A stretch of DNA of 64,000 bases from Aquimarina mytili. Its GTDB lineage: Bacteria; Bacteroidota; Bacteroidia; Flavobacteriales; Flavobacteriaceae. Below the pieces are notes generated by a model. It had not been told where the DNA came from. It did not search any database and was given only the letters and a program-made list of their open reading frames with translations. Positions within the stretch are counted from its first letter, which is position 1. Each line of letters begins with the position of its first letter. The position numbers were made by a program, and so were the translations under genes. Location of the stretch: contig NZ_JAERQJ010000003.1 of the NCBI RefSeq assembly GCF_016735115.1, positions 1 to 64,000 on the forward strand, in the 5' to 3' direction. Of the stretch, positions 50,191 to 59,139 are shown one piece after another.

Positions 50191-53100
50191 ATGCTTATTA
50201 CAAAAGGTTATATAAGAGGAATATCTAGAGAAAAAAATCTTTTTCTACTTCTTTTACTACTTCCTATTTTTCAAATATTCTCATAAACCGCTACCGTTAG
50301 TATCGAAGTTACATGGCCTAATTTTGCTGAAGAAAATGCTGCTCAAATTAGAAGTATAGATAATGCTACAATTTTTTATACCGATTGTGTTGGGGGACTC
50401 GGTGCAGCAACGTGTAATCAAACCACGAATCAAAATCTTTCGTATACCAATACAGGTTCAGTAGTTTTGAATTATGGTGGATATAACTTAATACTTTTTG
50501 ATTCTTTCAATGATGGATGGAATGGTGCTTCAAGTATACGCGTATTTGTAGATGGCGTTTTAGTCGTCGATGAGGATTTAGCTAATGGTGCCAGCCCCAG
50601 AATAATTGGATTTTCAGTATTTGACACTTCTGTCACCCAAAATCCTCCGCTCACATTATTTGATCAATTTAATGGCTATTTTGATTATACAGTCACTGGG
50701 GGAACATTAAGAACTAGTGATACTGATCCTTGTGCCATAACAACATCTTCATCAAACACCTTAACAAGAACAATACCTGCAGGTGCTACCATTGAAAAAG
50801 CATACTTATTTTGGGCACATTCTAATTATACTGTAGATACTAATGTTACTTTCGAAGGGCAAAATGTAACCGCCGATGTAGTCAATCAATATGCCGTGAG
50901 TCAGATATCATTTTTTGGAATGGTTAGCGACGTAACCTCGATCATACAAGGCATTCCTGATCCTTCTTCAAATACATACGACTTTAGTGATTTAAATGTT
51001 GATAACACTAATAATACAGGTTTCTTTTGTGGTTCTACAACACTCGGCGGATGGAGCCTGATGATATTTTATACAGAACCATCACTACCAGCTTCAAGAA
51101 TTAATTTATTTAATGGATTCAATGGATTGCAAAATGCTACTACCGACTATACTATCGATAACTTCTTTGCCATTAGTAGTGCAGGCGCTAAGACAACAGT
51201 ATTAAGCTGGGAGGGAGATCAAGCTTTTTCGGGAGGTGAAGATATCTCAATTACAACAAGTTTAAATCCGACACCAACTTCTTTAAAGGGAGACGGAGAT
51301 AATATTGCTCCAACAGAAAACCCATTCAATTCCACCATTTTTGACAATACACCTGGAGGAGCGACCGTAAATAATACTGCTGCTTTTGGTTTAGATTTGG
51401 ACACTTATAATATTGCTTCACTTATTGGAGCTGGAGATACAAGTGTGACTACCAATGTTGATGTTGGGGGTGATATAGTTATACTTAATGCAGTAGCTAT
51501 AAAAGTTACCAGTAATTTGATTGTAGGAACGGTTTATGAAGATATCAACTACCCTGGAGGGGCAGGACGTGATCTTGCCACATCCTCTGGAGCACCTATC
51601 GAAAATGCTACGGTAGAACTATATGACAGCTCCGGGAATCTAGAATTAATTGCCACTACAGATAGTGCCGGAGAATATGTTTTTGCAGGAATGGCAGATG
51701 GTGATTATACCGTTAGAGTAGTAAACAACACGGTTAGATCTACACGAGGAGGAGGAACCGCTTGCACAACTTGTTTACCAATACAAACCTTTAGAAGAAA
51801 TTATACCGCCAGTACATTAAGTGATGTCACTAATGAAGTGGGAGGAGCAAACCCTCTAAACGAAGATCCTGGAGCGGTAACAACTATTGGAGACCCATTA
51901 CCTGCGGGAGCACAAACTCTTTCTTCTGTTTCTATTAGTGGTGAAGGCGCTGTGGATTTAGATTTTGGTTTTAATTTTAACACTATTGTAAACACGAATG
52001 GAGACGGGCAAGGATCACTGGAGCAATTTATTATTAATTCGAATACTATTGATGAAACTGGATTAGATATTGAAGCGCACCCTAATGATATCACTCTGGA
52101 TCCAAATGCCGGAGAAGATACTTCTATATTCATGATTCCTACCAATGCAGATCCTCTAGGAAGAACCACAGACCCAAGATACAATAGTACCGATGGTTAT
52201 TTTGACATTTTAACTACTGTAAATTTATCAGCAATAACGGGCGCTAATACTAAAATAGATGGAAGAACTCAGACAGCATATTCCGGTAACACGAATACAG
52301 GAAGCATCGGGTCTGGTGGTACTACAGTAGGTACAACGGCTGTTACGTTACCAACTTATGATTTACCCGAAATACAGGTACGACGAGATGGGAATGGCTA
52401 TGCCATCGATATACAGGGCAATAATGTTACCGTAAGAAATATAGCTGCATTTGCCAATGGAAATAGCGGAGATGGAATACGAGTAACTTCGGGAACAGGA
52501 ATAATCGTTCAATCAAATATTGTAGGTCCAAATGCAGTCGGCACTCTTGAGGGAAACACAAGAAATGGAATTCGAATAAATGGTGGAACCTCTACGGTGA
52601 CCGGAAATTATATTGCACAAAATAGATTGAGAGGAATTAGGATAAATAACAATGGCCCTCCAACAAGTACTATAACGCTTAATCATATAACAAACAATGC
52701 CAGTAACACCTGTAATAATAATGGCAATATTCAAGTAAGTGGGGGTGCCTTAATTGAGATACGAAACAACTTAATTGAAAATGCGGGAGCTTATGGAATT
52801 AATCATACCGCCGGAACAGTTACTATTACAGATAACACCATAACAACATCGGGGCAAAACGCAGGATGTAATAGTGATTCTGGTATTCGATTAAATACAA
52901 ACAACGCCTCGGTTGTCAGTAATATAATTAACGCCAATAACGGATCAGGAATTGCAGTGACAGGGGGAACAACCTCTGGGAATTTAATCTCTCAAAATTC
53001 AATTTATAATAACGGATCGGCAACTAATTTATCATTAGGTATAGACATTAACGATGATGGAGTTACTATAAATGACAGTGGTGACGCAGATACGGGTCCA

Positions 53101-53547
53101 AATGGTAGTCTCAATTTTCCGATTATAGAATCTGCTGCCGTTGCTGGAGGCAGAATAAGAGTTATAGGATGGGTAGGTGCCGGTGCAACTGTTGAGTTTT
53201 TCTTAACTGATATTGATCAAGGAACTGCCGTTGCCGGAAATAATCAAATAGGTGGAGTATCTCGGGATTATGGAGAAGGACAAGTATTTATTGGATCAGC
53301 AATAGAAGGATCTGGTGCAGATAATAGTGCTGCATCTTCTACATATAACGACGTTGACGGAAATACAGACACTACCAATAGGTTTGATTTCATGATTACG
53401 CTAACTTCAGCAATACCAGCAGGCAGTATCATAACCGCTACAGCAACGATATCTAATACTACTTCAGAATTTGGAAGTATTTATGCTGTTAGGGCAGGTA
53501 GTATAATTACCAATAGAAACATTACGTTTAGGGTAAAGTCAAATTAA
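50191..53547 (+). pseudogene. Large surface protein gene interrupted by TAA at codon 32
   Basis: Read from ATG 50191, the frame gives a signal peptide (LFLLLLLLPIFQIFS), then TAA at 50284-50286. It continues open for more than 1080 codons (TATVSIEVTWPNFAEENAAQ next) to 53547. Signal peptides here end in SQ or AQ, so TAA looks like a CAA (Gln) codon changed by one C-to-T step. The first possible restart (TTG at 50467) lies inside the mature domain and lacks a signal peptide. Domains beyond: a lectin-like N-domain; the GWSLMIFYTEP domain shared with the 44678 protein; a SpaA/CnaB-like domain (GTVYEDINYPGGAG ... YTVRVVNNTV); a right-handed beta-helix (about 640-870); and the tail SIITNRNITFRVKSN. 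Unless read through or a sequencing error, it is inactive. Confidence 0.85.
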
Positions 53548-53593
53548 TTTATAAATCTATTCAATCCCGTTTGCTGGAGTACATATGCAAAGA

Positions 53594-53610
53594 CCGTAAG
53601 TTTTTTACGG
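53594..53610 (+). terminator. Weak hairpin after the 50191 gene
   Basis: CCGTAA-GTTTT-TTACGG, 6-bp stem, 47 bp after the stop; followed by GAAGAATATATTTTAT. Possible terminator, low strength. Confidence 0.4.
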
Positions 53611-53640
53611 GAAGAATATATTTTATAAAAAAATACAGTA

Positions 53641-53688
53641 GATTACGGATTTCCTCATATTTTCTTATTCATATAATTCATATATTTG
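53641..53688 (+). promoter_or_regulatory. TTACGG-type promoter, copy 2
   Basis: TTACGGATTTCCTCA (53643-53657) with TATATTTG (53681-53688). The spacing of 42 bp to TTTG is exactly that of copy 1. Leader of about 160 nt to the ATG at 53850. Confidence 0.7.
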
Positions 53689-53849
53689 ATCACTAGAGAG
53701 CACACTCCAATCGTCAAAGTCGCACTCAGTATATTATATTATACTTGACAATTACCCCTCTATTTTTAAAACTAACACTTTCGAGTTTTAACCACTTGAG
53801 AATTAAATTTTGTTTAGCTCAATAGGCTATATCCATTAAAAATAAACCT

Positions 53850-54959
53850 ATGCTTAAAACCTATATAATCATAGCATTTTGTTTTATAATTTCTTTCACT
53901 TTTGCACAATCCGTCAACGATTATAGGTCCGTTGGATCCGGTAACTGGACCAATGTATCTATATGGGAAGTATATAATGGTACCGCGTGGGTAGCCGCCA
54001 CAACTTATCCTGGAGAAATAGCCGGCACTAATGATGTGTCTATTGAAGGTGGAGATTCTATTACGGTATCATCTTTTATTCCTAATAGTTTTAATTCACT
54101 CACTGTAGGTGACGGTACAGGTGCAACCGATACACTATTGGTTAGTGGAACTTCCAATTTAGACACATCGCGAATTACTATTGCTAATGGTGGTTTTGCT
54201 TCATGGACGGCCAACGTGAGTTTATTTCTCCCCGCAGGAGCGGCTTTTGTTATTGAACCGGGGGGTAGTTTAGATACAACAAGACCTTGTAGCGCTTCTA
54301 AACGTCTAGTAATAGGATCAACTATATATGCGACTTGTAATGGTGGCGCTGGGGCAGATTTTTCATTTACAGACCTAAATAATGGTGGTGGAAGTCTTAG
54401 CGTTACACCAAGTTCAAATAGCTCTATTTGTACAAGTGAAACTCTTACACTTTTTGCAAATGTATCGGGTACCGGGAGTTCTACGGCAACATTTAGCTGG
54501 ACAGGTACCGGTCCTGGGAGTTATACGTTTAGCTCTATCTTAGAAAACCCAACAGAAACTGGTCTTACAGCGGGTAGTTACACATATACCGTTACTGTTA
54601 CTTCATCAGATGGCTCCATCACCAACACTGGCTCTACAGATGTTGTTGTTAGCGATTCTCCAAATGCACCTGTAAGCAATGGCAATATGATAGCCTGCAC
54701 CGGAGCCACTATACCCACATTAACTGTTTCGGTTAATGCTGGTGAAACCGTAGATTGGTACGATGCAGCAACTGGAGGAACTCTTTTACTAAGTAATAAT
54801 GTAAGTTATACTCCAACAGCATCAGGTAGTTATTTTGCCGAAGCAAGAAATATAGCAGCCGGTTGTGTAAGTAGCACTAGAACCGAAATTGTATTAACTA
54901 TTAAAACCTGTACAATTATCACTAATAGCAGAATTACGTTTCGGGTAAAAGCAAATTAG
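53850..54959 (+). CDS. Secreted Ig-like surface protein with ITNR tail
   Basis: 369 residues, signal peptide ending FTFAQ. Residues 20-175: a beta-helix/sandwich of the kind seen in G8-like or autotransporter-like Bacteroidota proteins (GSGNWTNVSIWEVYNGTAWV, SFNSLTVGDGTGATD). Residues about 180-265: PKD/Ig-like domain (SSTATFSWTGTGPGSYTFSS). Residues about 270-350: Ig-like domain of the CHU_C-associated type (VDWYDAATGGTLLLSNNVSY). C-terminal tail TIITNSRITFRVKAN, shared with the two larger surface proteins. No T9SS type A/B domain. Own promoter (TTACGG type). The stop is 6 bp from the convergent GNAT gene. Confidence 0.9.
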   Translation: MLKTYIIIAFCFIISFTFAQSVNDYRSVGSGNWTNVSIWEVYNGTAWVAATTYPGEIAGTNDVSIEGGDSITVSSFIPNSFNSLTVGDGTGATDTLLVSGTSNLDTSRITIANGGFASWTANVSLFLPAGAAFVIEPGGSLDTTRPCSASKRLVIGSTIYATCNGGAGADFSFTDLNNGGGSLSVTPSSNSSICTSETLTLFANVSGTGSSTATFSWTGTGPGSYTFSSILENPTETGLTAGSYTYTVTVTSSDGSITNTGSTDVVVSDSPNAPVSNGNMIACTGATIPTLTVSVNAGETVDWYDAATGGTLLLSNNVSYTPTASGSYFAEARNIAAGCVSSTRTEIVLTIKTCTIITNSRITFRVKAN

Positions 54960-54965
54960 TTAGCA

Positions 54966-55391
54966 TTAAAATTTCTTTACAAAGTGATATCCCCATATTT
55001 CATAGTTTTCATTTAGATAAAACTTATGAGAGGGATAATTAGACACATAGCTATTCAATTCTGAAGTTTCGCAACCTTTACTCTGGGCATACTCATAGAT
55101 CCATGCAAACACCTTTTTACCTATCCCCTTTCCTCGGTACGTATCATCAATATAAACATGATCAGGTTCACAAGAACGACCTGCATAATGTCGGGTCATA
55201 AACCATAAACCAAATATTCCAATTTGTTTATCATCTTGATACACCCCCCAACATTCATAATTCTGATCAAACATTTCTGTAAAACGTTCCATTAAAATTT
55301 CATCTTCAAATTGATTATTCATTAATTTTTGAATCAAGGGAAGAGATTTATGAAAGTCCTGTTTTAAAATTTTGTGAAATGCTAAATTCAT
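54966..55391 (-). CDS. GNAT-family N-acetyltransferase
   Basis: 141 residues, a compact GNAT domain. Motif A is DHVYIDDTYRGKGIGKKVFA (R-G-K-G-I-G, acetyl-CoA pyrophosphate loop); the C-terminal part is ELNSYVSNYPSHKFYLNENY, the usual N-x-x-S/A-x-x-F-Y element. Cytosolic; substrate unknown. It sits back to back with the ClpP-like gene. Confidence 0.9.
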   Translation of the reverse strand: MNLAFHKILKQDFHKSLPLIQKLMNNQFEDEILMERFTEMFDQNYECWGVYQDDKQIGIFGLWFMTRHYAGRSCEPDHVYIDDTYRGKGIGKKVFAWIYEYAQSKGCETSELNSYVSNYPSHKFYLNENYEIWGYHFVKKF

Positions 55392-55469
55392 ATGATGTTT
55401 TTCTGCAAAAATAATTATACATTTATCTCAAAGATGTAAAGAATTCTTAAAATATATAAAATCATAAGA

Positions 55470-56018
55470 ATGAAAGAAAAAACAGGAAAAACACAAGATC
55501 TTATCGATAAAAAATTTCTAGAAGAACGTAGCGTATTTCTATGGGGACAGGTTGATGACAAATCTGCCAAACATGTTATTGATAGACTTATGTATTTAGA
55601 TATGATAAGCAATGAGGAAATCAAATTATATATTAATAGTCCGGGAGGGTATGTTACTTCAGGATTTGCTATGTATGATACTATAAAAAGTCTAAAAAGC
55701 CCGGTATCCACAATCTGTACTGGGTTAGCCGCTTCTATGGGATCAATTCTTCTAAGTGTTGGTGAAAAAGGACGTAGATTTATACAACCTCATGCCAAAG
55801 TAATGATACACCAACCAAGTGGTGGCGCAAGAGGACAGGCTTCTAATATAGAGATTCAGGCAGCAGAAATTCTCAAAACCAAAGAATTAAGTGCACAAAT
55901 ACTTGCGGACAATTGCGGACAGGACATGGAGAAAGTTTTAAAGGATTTTAATCGTGATTATTGGATGGATGCCGATGAATCTCTAACGTATGGTATTGTT
56001 GACGGAATCTTAGAATAA
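55470..56018 (+). CDS. clpP: ClpP-type serine protease subunit
   Basis: 182 residues; E. coli ClpP has 207 including its propeptide. Catalytic triad in the standard positions: Ser89 in TGLAASMGSILL, His114 in KVMIHQPSGG, Asp163 in FNRDYWMDADE. INSPGGYVTSGFAMYDT is the oxyanion-hole block. It should form the tetradecameric barrel fed by a Clp ATPase (ClpX), degrading unfolded cytosolic proteins. No clpX or tig neighbour is present, so this may be a second ClpP paralogue rather than the main one. Confidence 0.92.
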   Translation: MKEKTGKTQDLIDKKFLEERSVFLWGQVDDKSAKHVIDRLMYLDMISNEEIKLYINSPGGYVTSGFAMYDTIKSLKSPVSTICTGLAASMGSILLSVGEKGRRFIQPHAKVMIHQPSGGARGQASNIEIQAAEILKTKELSAQILADNCGQDMEKVLKDFNRDYWMDADESLTYGIVDGILE

Positions 56019-56037
56019 TATAGATAATCAAGTTTTG

Positions 56038-56763
56038 ATGTTGCGACGAGATTTTATGGAAATTAGTGCATTGGGAGCCCTAGGACTTTCATTAGCATCA
56101 TTTTCTATATTTCAGTCTGAATTCTCAAAAGACGATTTAATGGGTAAAGGAAATCCCTCGCTTTATGGTGAGGGGTTCAAACTCAGAAAAGAAGCTTACG
56201 AAGCCTTTTTAAAAATGAAAGCTGAAGCTTCAAAAAGTGGATTTAAAATAAAAGTTGTCTCCAGTTATAGAAATTATGCTCACCAAAACCGAATTTGGGA
56301 ACGTAAATACAAAAGATTTACTGCAGATGGTCTATCTCCTATCGATGCCATAAAAAAGATTATTGAATATTCGACCATCCCTGGCACTTCCAGGCATCAT
56401 TGGGGTACCGATATTGATATTGTAGATGGTAATGCTCGGCAGCCTAAAGGTCTGCTTCTTGCAGAAAACTTTGAAAGCGACGGACCATTCTGTAAATTCA
56501 AAGAATGGATGGACAAACATGCAAATTCTTTTGGATTTTATTTAGTATATACAGACAAAAAAGATAGGAAAGGTTTTAAATACGAACCCTGGCATTACTC
56601 CTATGCCCCACTCTCTATCCCCATGCTTAAAGCATATCAAAAACTCTCTATTATCGAAGAACTTAAAAAAGCTAAACTACTCGGCAGCAGTTTTTTTACT
56701 GATGATTTTATTCAAAAATACAGTATAGAGAACATATCTGATATTAATCCAGAATTATTGTAA
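56038..56763 (+). CDS. D-alanyl-D-alanine carboxypeptidase, M15/VanY type, with Tat signal
   Basis: 241 residues from ATG 56038; an in-frame TTG just before it is not needed. The N-terminus MLRRDFMEISALGALGLSLA is a twin-arginine signal (R-R-x-F-M), so export of a folded, metal-loaded enzyme by Tat is expected; tatA is at 20902. M15B VanY motifs: SSYRNYAHQNRIW, SRHHWGTDIDIVD (zinc His and Asp) and FKYEPWHYSY (second His). It trims D-Ala from peptidoglycan stem peptides in the periplasm. It starts 19 bp after the ClpP-like gene. Confidence 0.92.
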   Translation: MLRRDFMEISALGALGLSLASFSIFQSEFSKDDLMGKGNPSLYGEGFKLRKEAYEAFLKMKAEASKSGFKIKVVSSYRNYAHQNRIWERKYKRFTADGLSPIDAIKKIIEYSTIPGTSRHHWGTDIDIVDGNARQPKGLLLAENFESDGPFCKFKEWMDKHANSFGFYLVYTDKKDRKGFKYEPWHYSYAPLSIPMLKAYQKLSIIEELKKAKLLGSSFFTDDFIQKYSIENISDINPELL

Positions 56764-56768
56764 ATTTG
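56761..56768 (+). promoter_or_regulatory. -7 element for the CAP lipoprotein gene
   Basis: TAAATTTG, a perfect TAnnTTTG box whose TAA is also the stop codon of the M15 gene. Leader about 45 nt. Confidence 0.55.
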
Positions 56769-56817
56769 CATACTAAAATCATACTTTTTTAGTTATATTA
56801 TCGAAAACCCCATAATC

Positions 56818-57318
56818 ATGAAAACTACTTTATTACGCTATTTATGCGCTTTCGCTTTACTATGTATTACATTTTCTTGTTCAAATGATGATGATGCACC
56901 CTTCATCCCACAAGGAAGCACTAATCCACCTGTTGACACCCCAAGTGAGGTTTCTATTACTGATGAAATATTTACGTTAGTAAATGCACATCGATTGAGC
57001 AATGGTTTAGCTGCCCTAGAAAAAAGCACTACAGCAGATATATTAGCGGCAGAACATTCACGATATATGATTGGCCAGGGTCGAATTAGTCATGATAATC
57101 GTGATACAAAATTTGCAACATTACGGGAAAATGAAAATGCAACAAGATTTGGAGAAAATGTTGCCGCAGGACAAACTTCAGCGCAATCTGTGATGACAGC
57201 CTGGCTTAATAGTGATGGCCATAGAGAAAATATTGAAGGTGATTATACACATATAGGTATTGCTGCCATAAAAGATCAAAATGGAAGCTATTACTATACA
57301 CAAATTTTTTATCGCTAA
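56818..57318 (+). CDS. CAP/SCP-domain lipoprotein
   Basis: 166 residues. Lipobox TFSC followed by SNDDDAP, a surface-export type signal. The CAP (cysteine-rich secretory, antigen 5, PR-1) domain covers residues 45-166: FTLVNAHRLSNGLAALEKST, the active-site-like His in LAAEHSRYM, GRISHDN, FGENVAAGQTSAQSVMTAWL, and DGHRENIEGDYTHIGIAA. All four cleft His/Glu positions of bacterial CAP proteins are present. Function in bacteria is unclear (wall- or protein-binding, possible protease). A hairpin terminator follows. Confidence 0.92.
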   Translation: MKTTLLRYLCAFALLCITFSCSNDDDAPFIPQGSTNPPVDTPSEVSITDEIFTLVNAHRLSNGLAALEKSTTADILAAEHSRYMIGQGRISHDNRDTKFATLRENENATRFGENVAAGQTSAQSVMTAWLNSDGHRENIEGDYTHIGIAAIKDQNGSYYYTQIFYR

Positions 57319-57385
57319 ACTATGCAAACTCAACTATGCTAGTTAGCACTAATTTCGTTCAATAATTGTGAACGACACCTCTAGT

Positions 57386-57437
57386 AGTTGCTTACTAAAA
57401 AGTGTTTTAAACATTTTATTAGTAAGCAACTTTTTTA
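57386..57437 (+). terminator. Terminator after the CAP lipoprotein gene
   Basis: AGTTGCTTACTAA and TTAGTAAGCAACT form a 13-bp perfect stem, extended inside by AAAA/TTTT, ending in TTTTTT. It lies within the open 5' extension of the next frame, which argues for the downstream ATG as its true start. Confidence 0.9.
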
Positions 57438-57474
57438 TTTCTTAACTTTAAATACTAATCATAATTATATTTTC

Positions 57475-58239
57475 ATGAGACGTGGTGGCTTAAAAATTCG
57501 GGTCTTAATTGGTTTGGCAATAGTGGCTTTTGCATTTTTTAAAAAATGCAATAATAAAACCCTGAACCCATATACTCAAAGAGTCCAAAACATTAATATG
57601 ACAAGCGATCAAGAAATTGCTATCGGATTACAAAGTGCACCAGAAATGGCTCAACAACATGGTGGATTATATCCTGATCAAAAATTACAAAGTTATATAG
57701 ATATGGTAGGAAATAAGCTGGTTAACTCTAGTATGGCTAAAGAAACCCCCTATAAATATGATTTTCATTTACTGGCAGACCCTAATACAATTAATGCTTT
57801 TGCACTGCCAGGTGGGCAAATATTTATCACCTATGCTCTTTTATCTAAATTAGAAAATGAAGATCAGGTTGCGGGAGTATTAGGACATGAAATAGGCCAT
57901 GTATTGGGTAGACATTCGGCAGAACGAATTGCCGAACATGATTTTTGGAAAACTATATCTACTGGAGCATCTGTAGGTGCAGATGCCGGAGGAATTGTAA
58001 ATAGCATTGGTCAAAATGTACTTTTGGGTAATGGTCGTGATGATGAGCTGGAAAGCGATAAACTGGGAGTACTTTTTATGATTAATTCTGGCTATAACCC
58101 GACCGAAATGATCGGCGTGATGAAGATTTTAAAGGCCGCTGCAGGACCTAATCGTACTCCAGAATTTCAAAGTACACATCCGGATCCCGAAAATCGTATA
58201 GAAAAGATTAAAGAAGCCATTCGAGAATATAGTCAATAA
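57475..58239 (+). CDS. M48-family metallopeptidase
   Basis: 254 residues from ATG 57475. The frame is open 29 codons further, but that part lies in a terminator. One N-terminal membrane helix (IRVLIGLAIVAFAFF) acts as signal anchor. Zinc site HEIGHVLGRH (H-E-x-x-H, approx. residues 139-143), third ligand Glu in DDELESDKLGVLFM, and the HPDPENRIEKI C-terminal motif. Like E. coli LoiP/BepA, it is likely a periplasmic protease for envelope protein quality control. Confidence 0.93.
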   Translation: MRRGGLKIRVLIGLAIVAFAFFKKCNNKTLNPYTQRVQNINMTSDQEIAIGLQSAPEMAQQHGGLYPDQKLQSYIDMVGNKLVNSSMAKETPYKYDFHLLADPNTINAFALPGGQIFITYALLSKLENEDQVAGVLGHEIGHVLGRHSAERIAEHDFWKTISTGASVGADAGGIVNSIGQNVLLGNGRDDELESDKLGVLFMINSGYNPTEMIGVMKILKAAAGPNRTPEFQSTHPDPENRIEKIKEAIREYSQ

Positions 58240-58271
58240 AAAAACCTGATTGTTAAAACAATCAGGTTTAA
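58240..58271. terminator. Bidirectional terminator between convergent genes
   Basis: AAAACCTGATTGTT-AAA-ACAATCAGGTTT hairpin (stem 12 bp) with A/T tracts on both sides, between the M48 gene (plus) and the ankyrin gene (minus). Confidence 0.88.
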
Positions 58272-58296
58272 AATTTAAGCTTCAATTCAAGAAATA

Positions 58297-58680
58297 CTAT
58301 GATAGTTCCTCAAGAAGAGCTATAGCTTCTTTAGCATTAGATAATTTTGCAAATTTCATTGCATTATATCCTTTACTATTCTTGGTTTTGATATTAGCTC
58401 CTTTTTCTACAAGAAGTTTAATAATATCTACACGATTGTATCGTGCCGCAAACATTAACGGAGTCATCCCATTAGATTTCTTGTTAACATCACTACCTAA
58501 TTCGATTAGTTTTTTGACAGTTTCGGTGTCACCCTTTACAATAGCCATACAAAATGGACTAGTTTGTGCTGTAATTAGATCATAACTATACTGATTATAA
58601 TCTGTAGTACTGATTTCTGTAGCAAAACTTACTGATGAAATAAGCATAATCGCTAGGGTAAATAACAAAGTTTTTTTCAT
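58297..58680 (-). CDS. Secreted ankyrin-repeat protein
   Basis: 127 residues. Signal peptide MKKTLLFTLAIMLISSVSFA, then three ankyrin units: SPFCMAIVKGDTETVKKLIE, NGMTPLMFAARYNRVDIIKL and KGYNAMKFAKLSNAKEAIAL. Periplasmic protein-binding module; partner unknown. Confidence 0.9.
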   Translation of the reverse strand: MKKTLLFTLAIMLISSVSFATEISTTDYNQYSYDLITAQTSPFCMAIVKGDTETVKKLIELGSDVNKKSNGMTPLMFAARYNRVDIIKLLVEKGANIKTKNSKGYNAMKFAKLSNAKEAIALLEELS

Positions 58681-59139
58681 GATGAATGAATTTAAAAATT
58701 AATTAATTATTAGTTCATATTAAATAAGACCCTTGAAACATGCATTTTGTTACACTAAAAGAATCAAATAACAGAATTTTAACCTTTATATAACAAAATA
58801 TCTTAATAGTAATACCACTCTATACCATTGTATTTCAAATCAATACTCGTTACTCTTCTTTATTGGTATCAAATTTTACTTCGTAAATAAATTATATTAT
58901 TCTCAAAAAAACTTGCTAAAACACTAAGTATAACCTAATATTAATCTTCTCTACACACATTCGTTAATAGTTTCATAAAAACCAAGGCACCCATAACCCT
59001 AAAGAAAAGTTTAAACCATAAAGGAATAACCTCTCTTTTTTGTGTGCTTATTCTTGAAGTTGTAACTTTGCCTCTTATCTCACTTTGAGATTTTTTTACT
59101 TAATACTAACCAACCAAAACTTCAAATTAAGAGCATATT
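58681..59139. other. Promoter region between ankyrin and gpmI genes
   Basis: 459 bp, AT-rich. On the plus strand TTTG (59039-59042), a 20-bp spacer and TAACTTTG (59063-59070) form a complete promoter for gpmI. In the leader, ATCTCA-CTT-TGAGAT followed by seven T (59077-59096) looks like a short terminator or attenuator. Nothing else is recognised. Confidence 0.65.
59039..59070 (+). promoter_or_regulatory. gpmI promoter (-33 and -7)
   Basis: TTTG at 59039 and TAACTTTG at 59063, 20 bp apart, the consensus of the primary Bacteroidota sigma factor. Leader about 65 nt. Confidence 0.6.

Larger units (their letters stand above)
53548..53849. other. Promoter and leader region of the 53850 gene
   Basis: 302 bp. 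In order: a CCGTAA/TTACGG hairpin (53594-53610), TTACGG-type promoter copy 2 (53643-53688), AATCGTCAAA (53709), AATTACCCCT (53750), and an AAAACT/AGTTTT stem (about 53768-53789) before the ATG. No coding frame. Confidence 0.7.

Noticed and set aside
50467..53547. Annotating the large surface protein from the TTG at 50467
   Set aside because: That start lies inside the mature domain, has no signal peptide, and ignores 60 open codons plus a perfect signal peptide upstream in the same frame.
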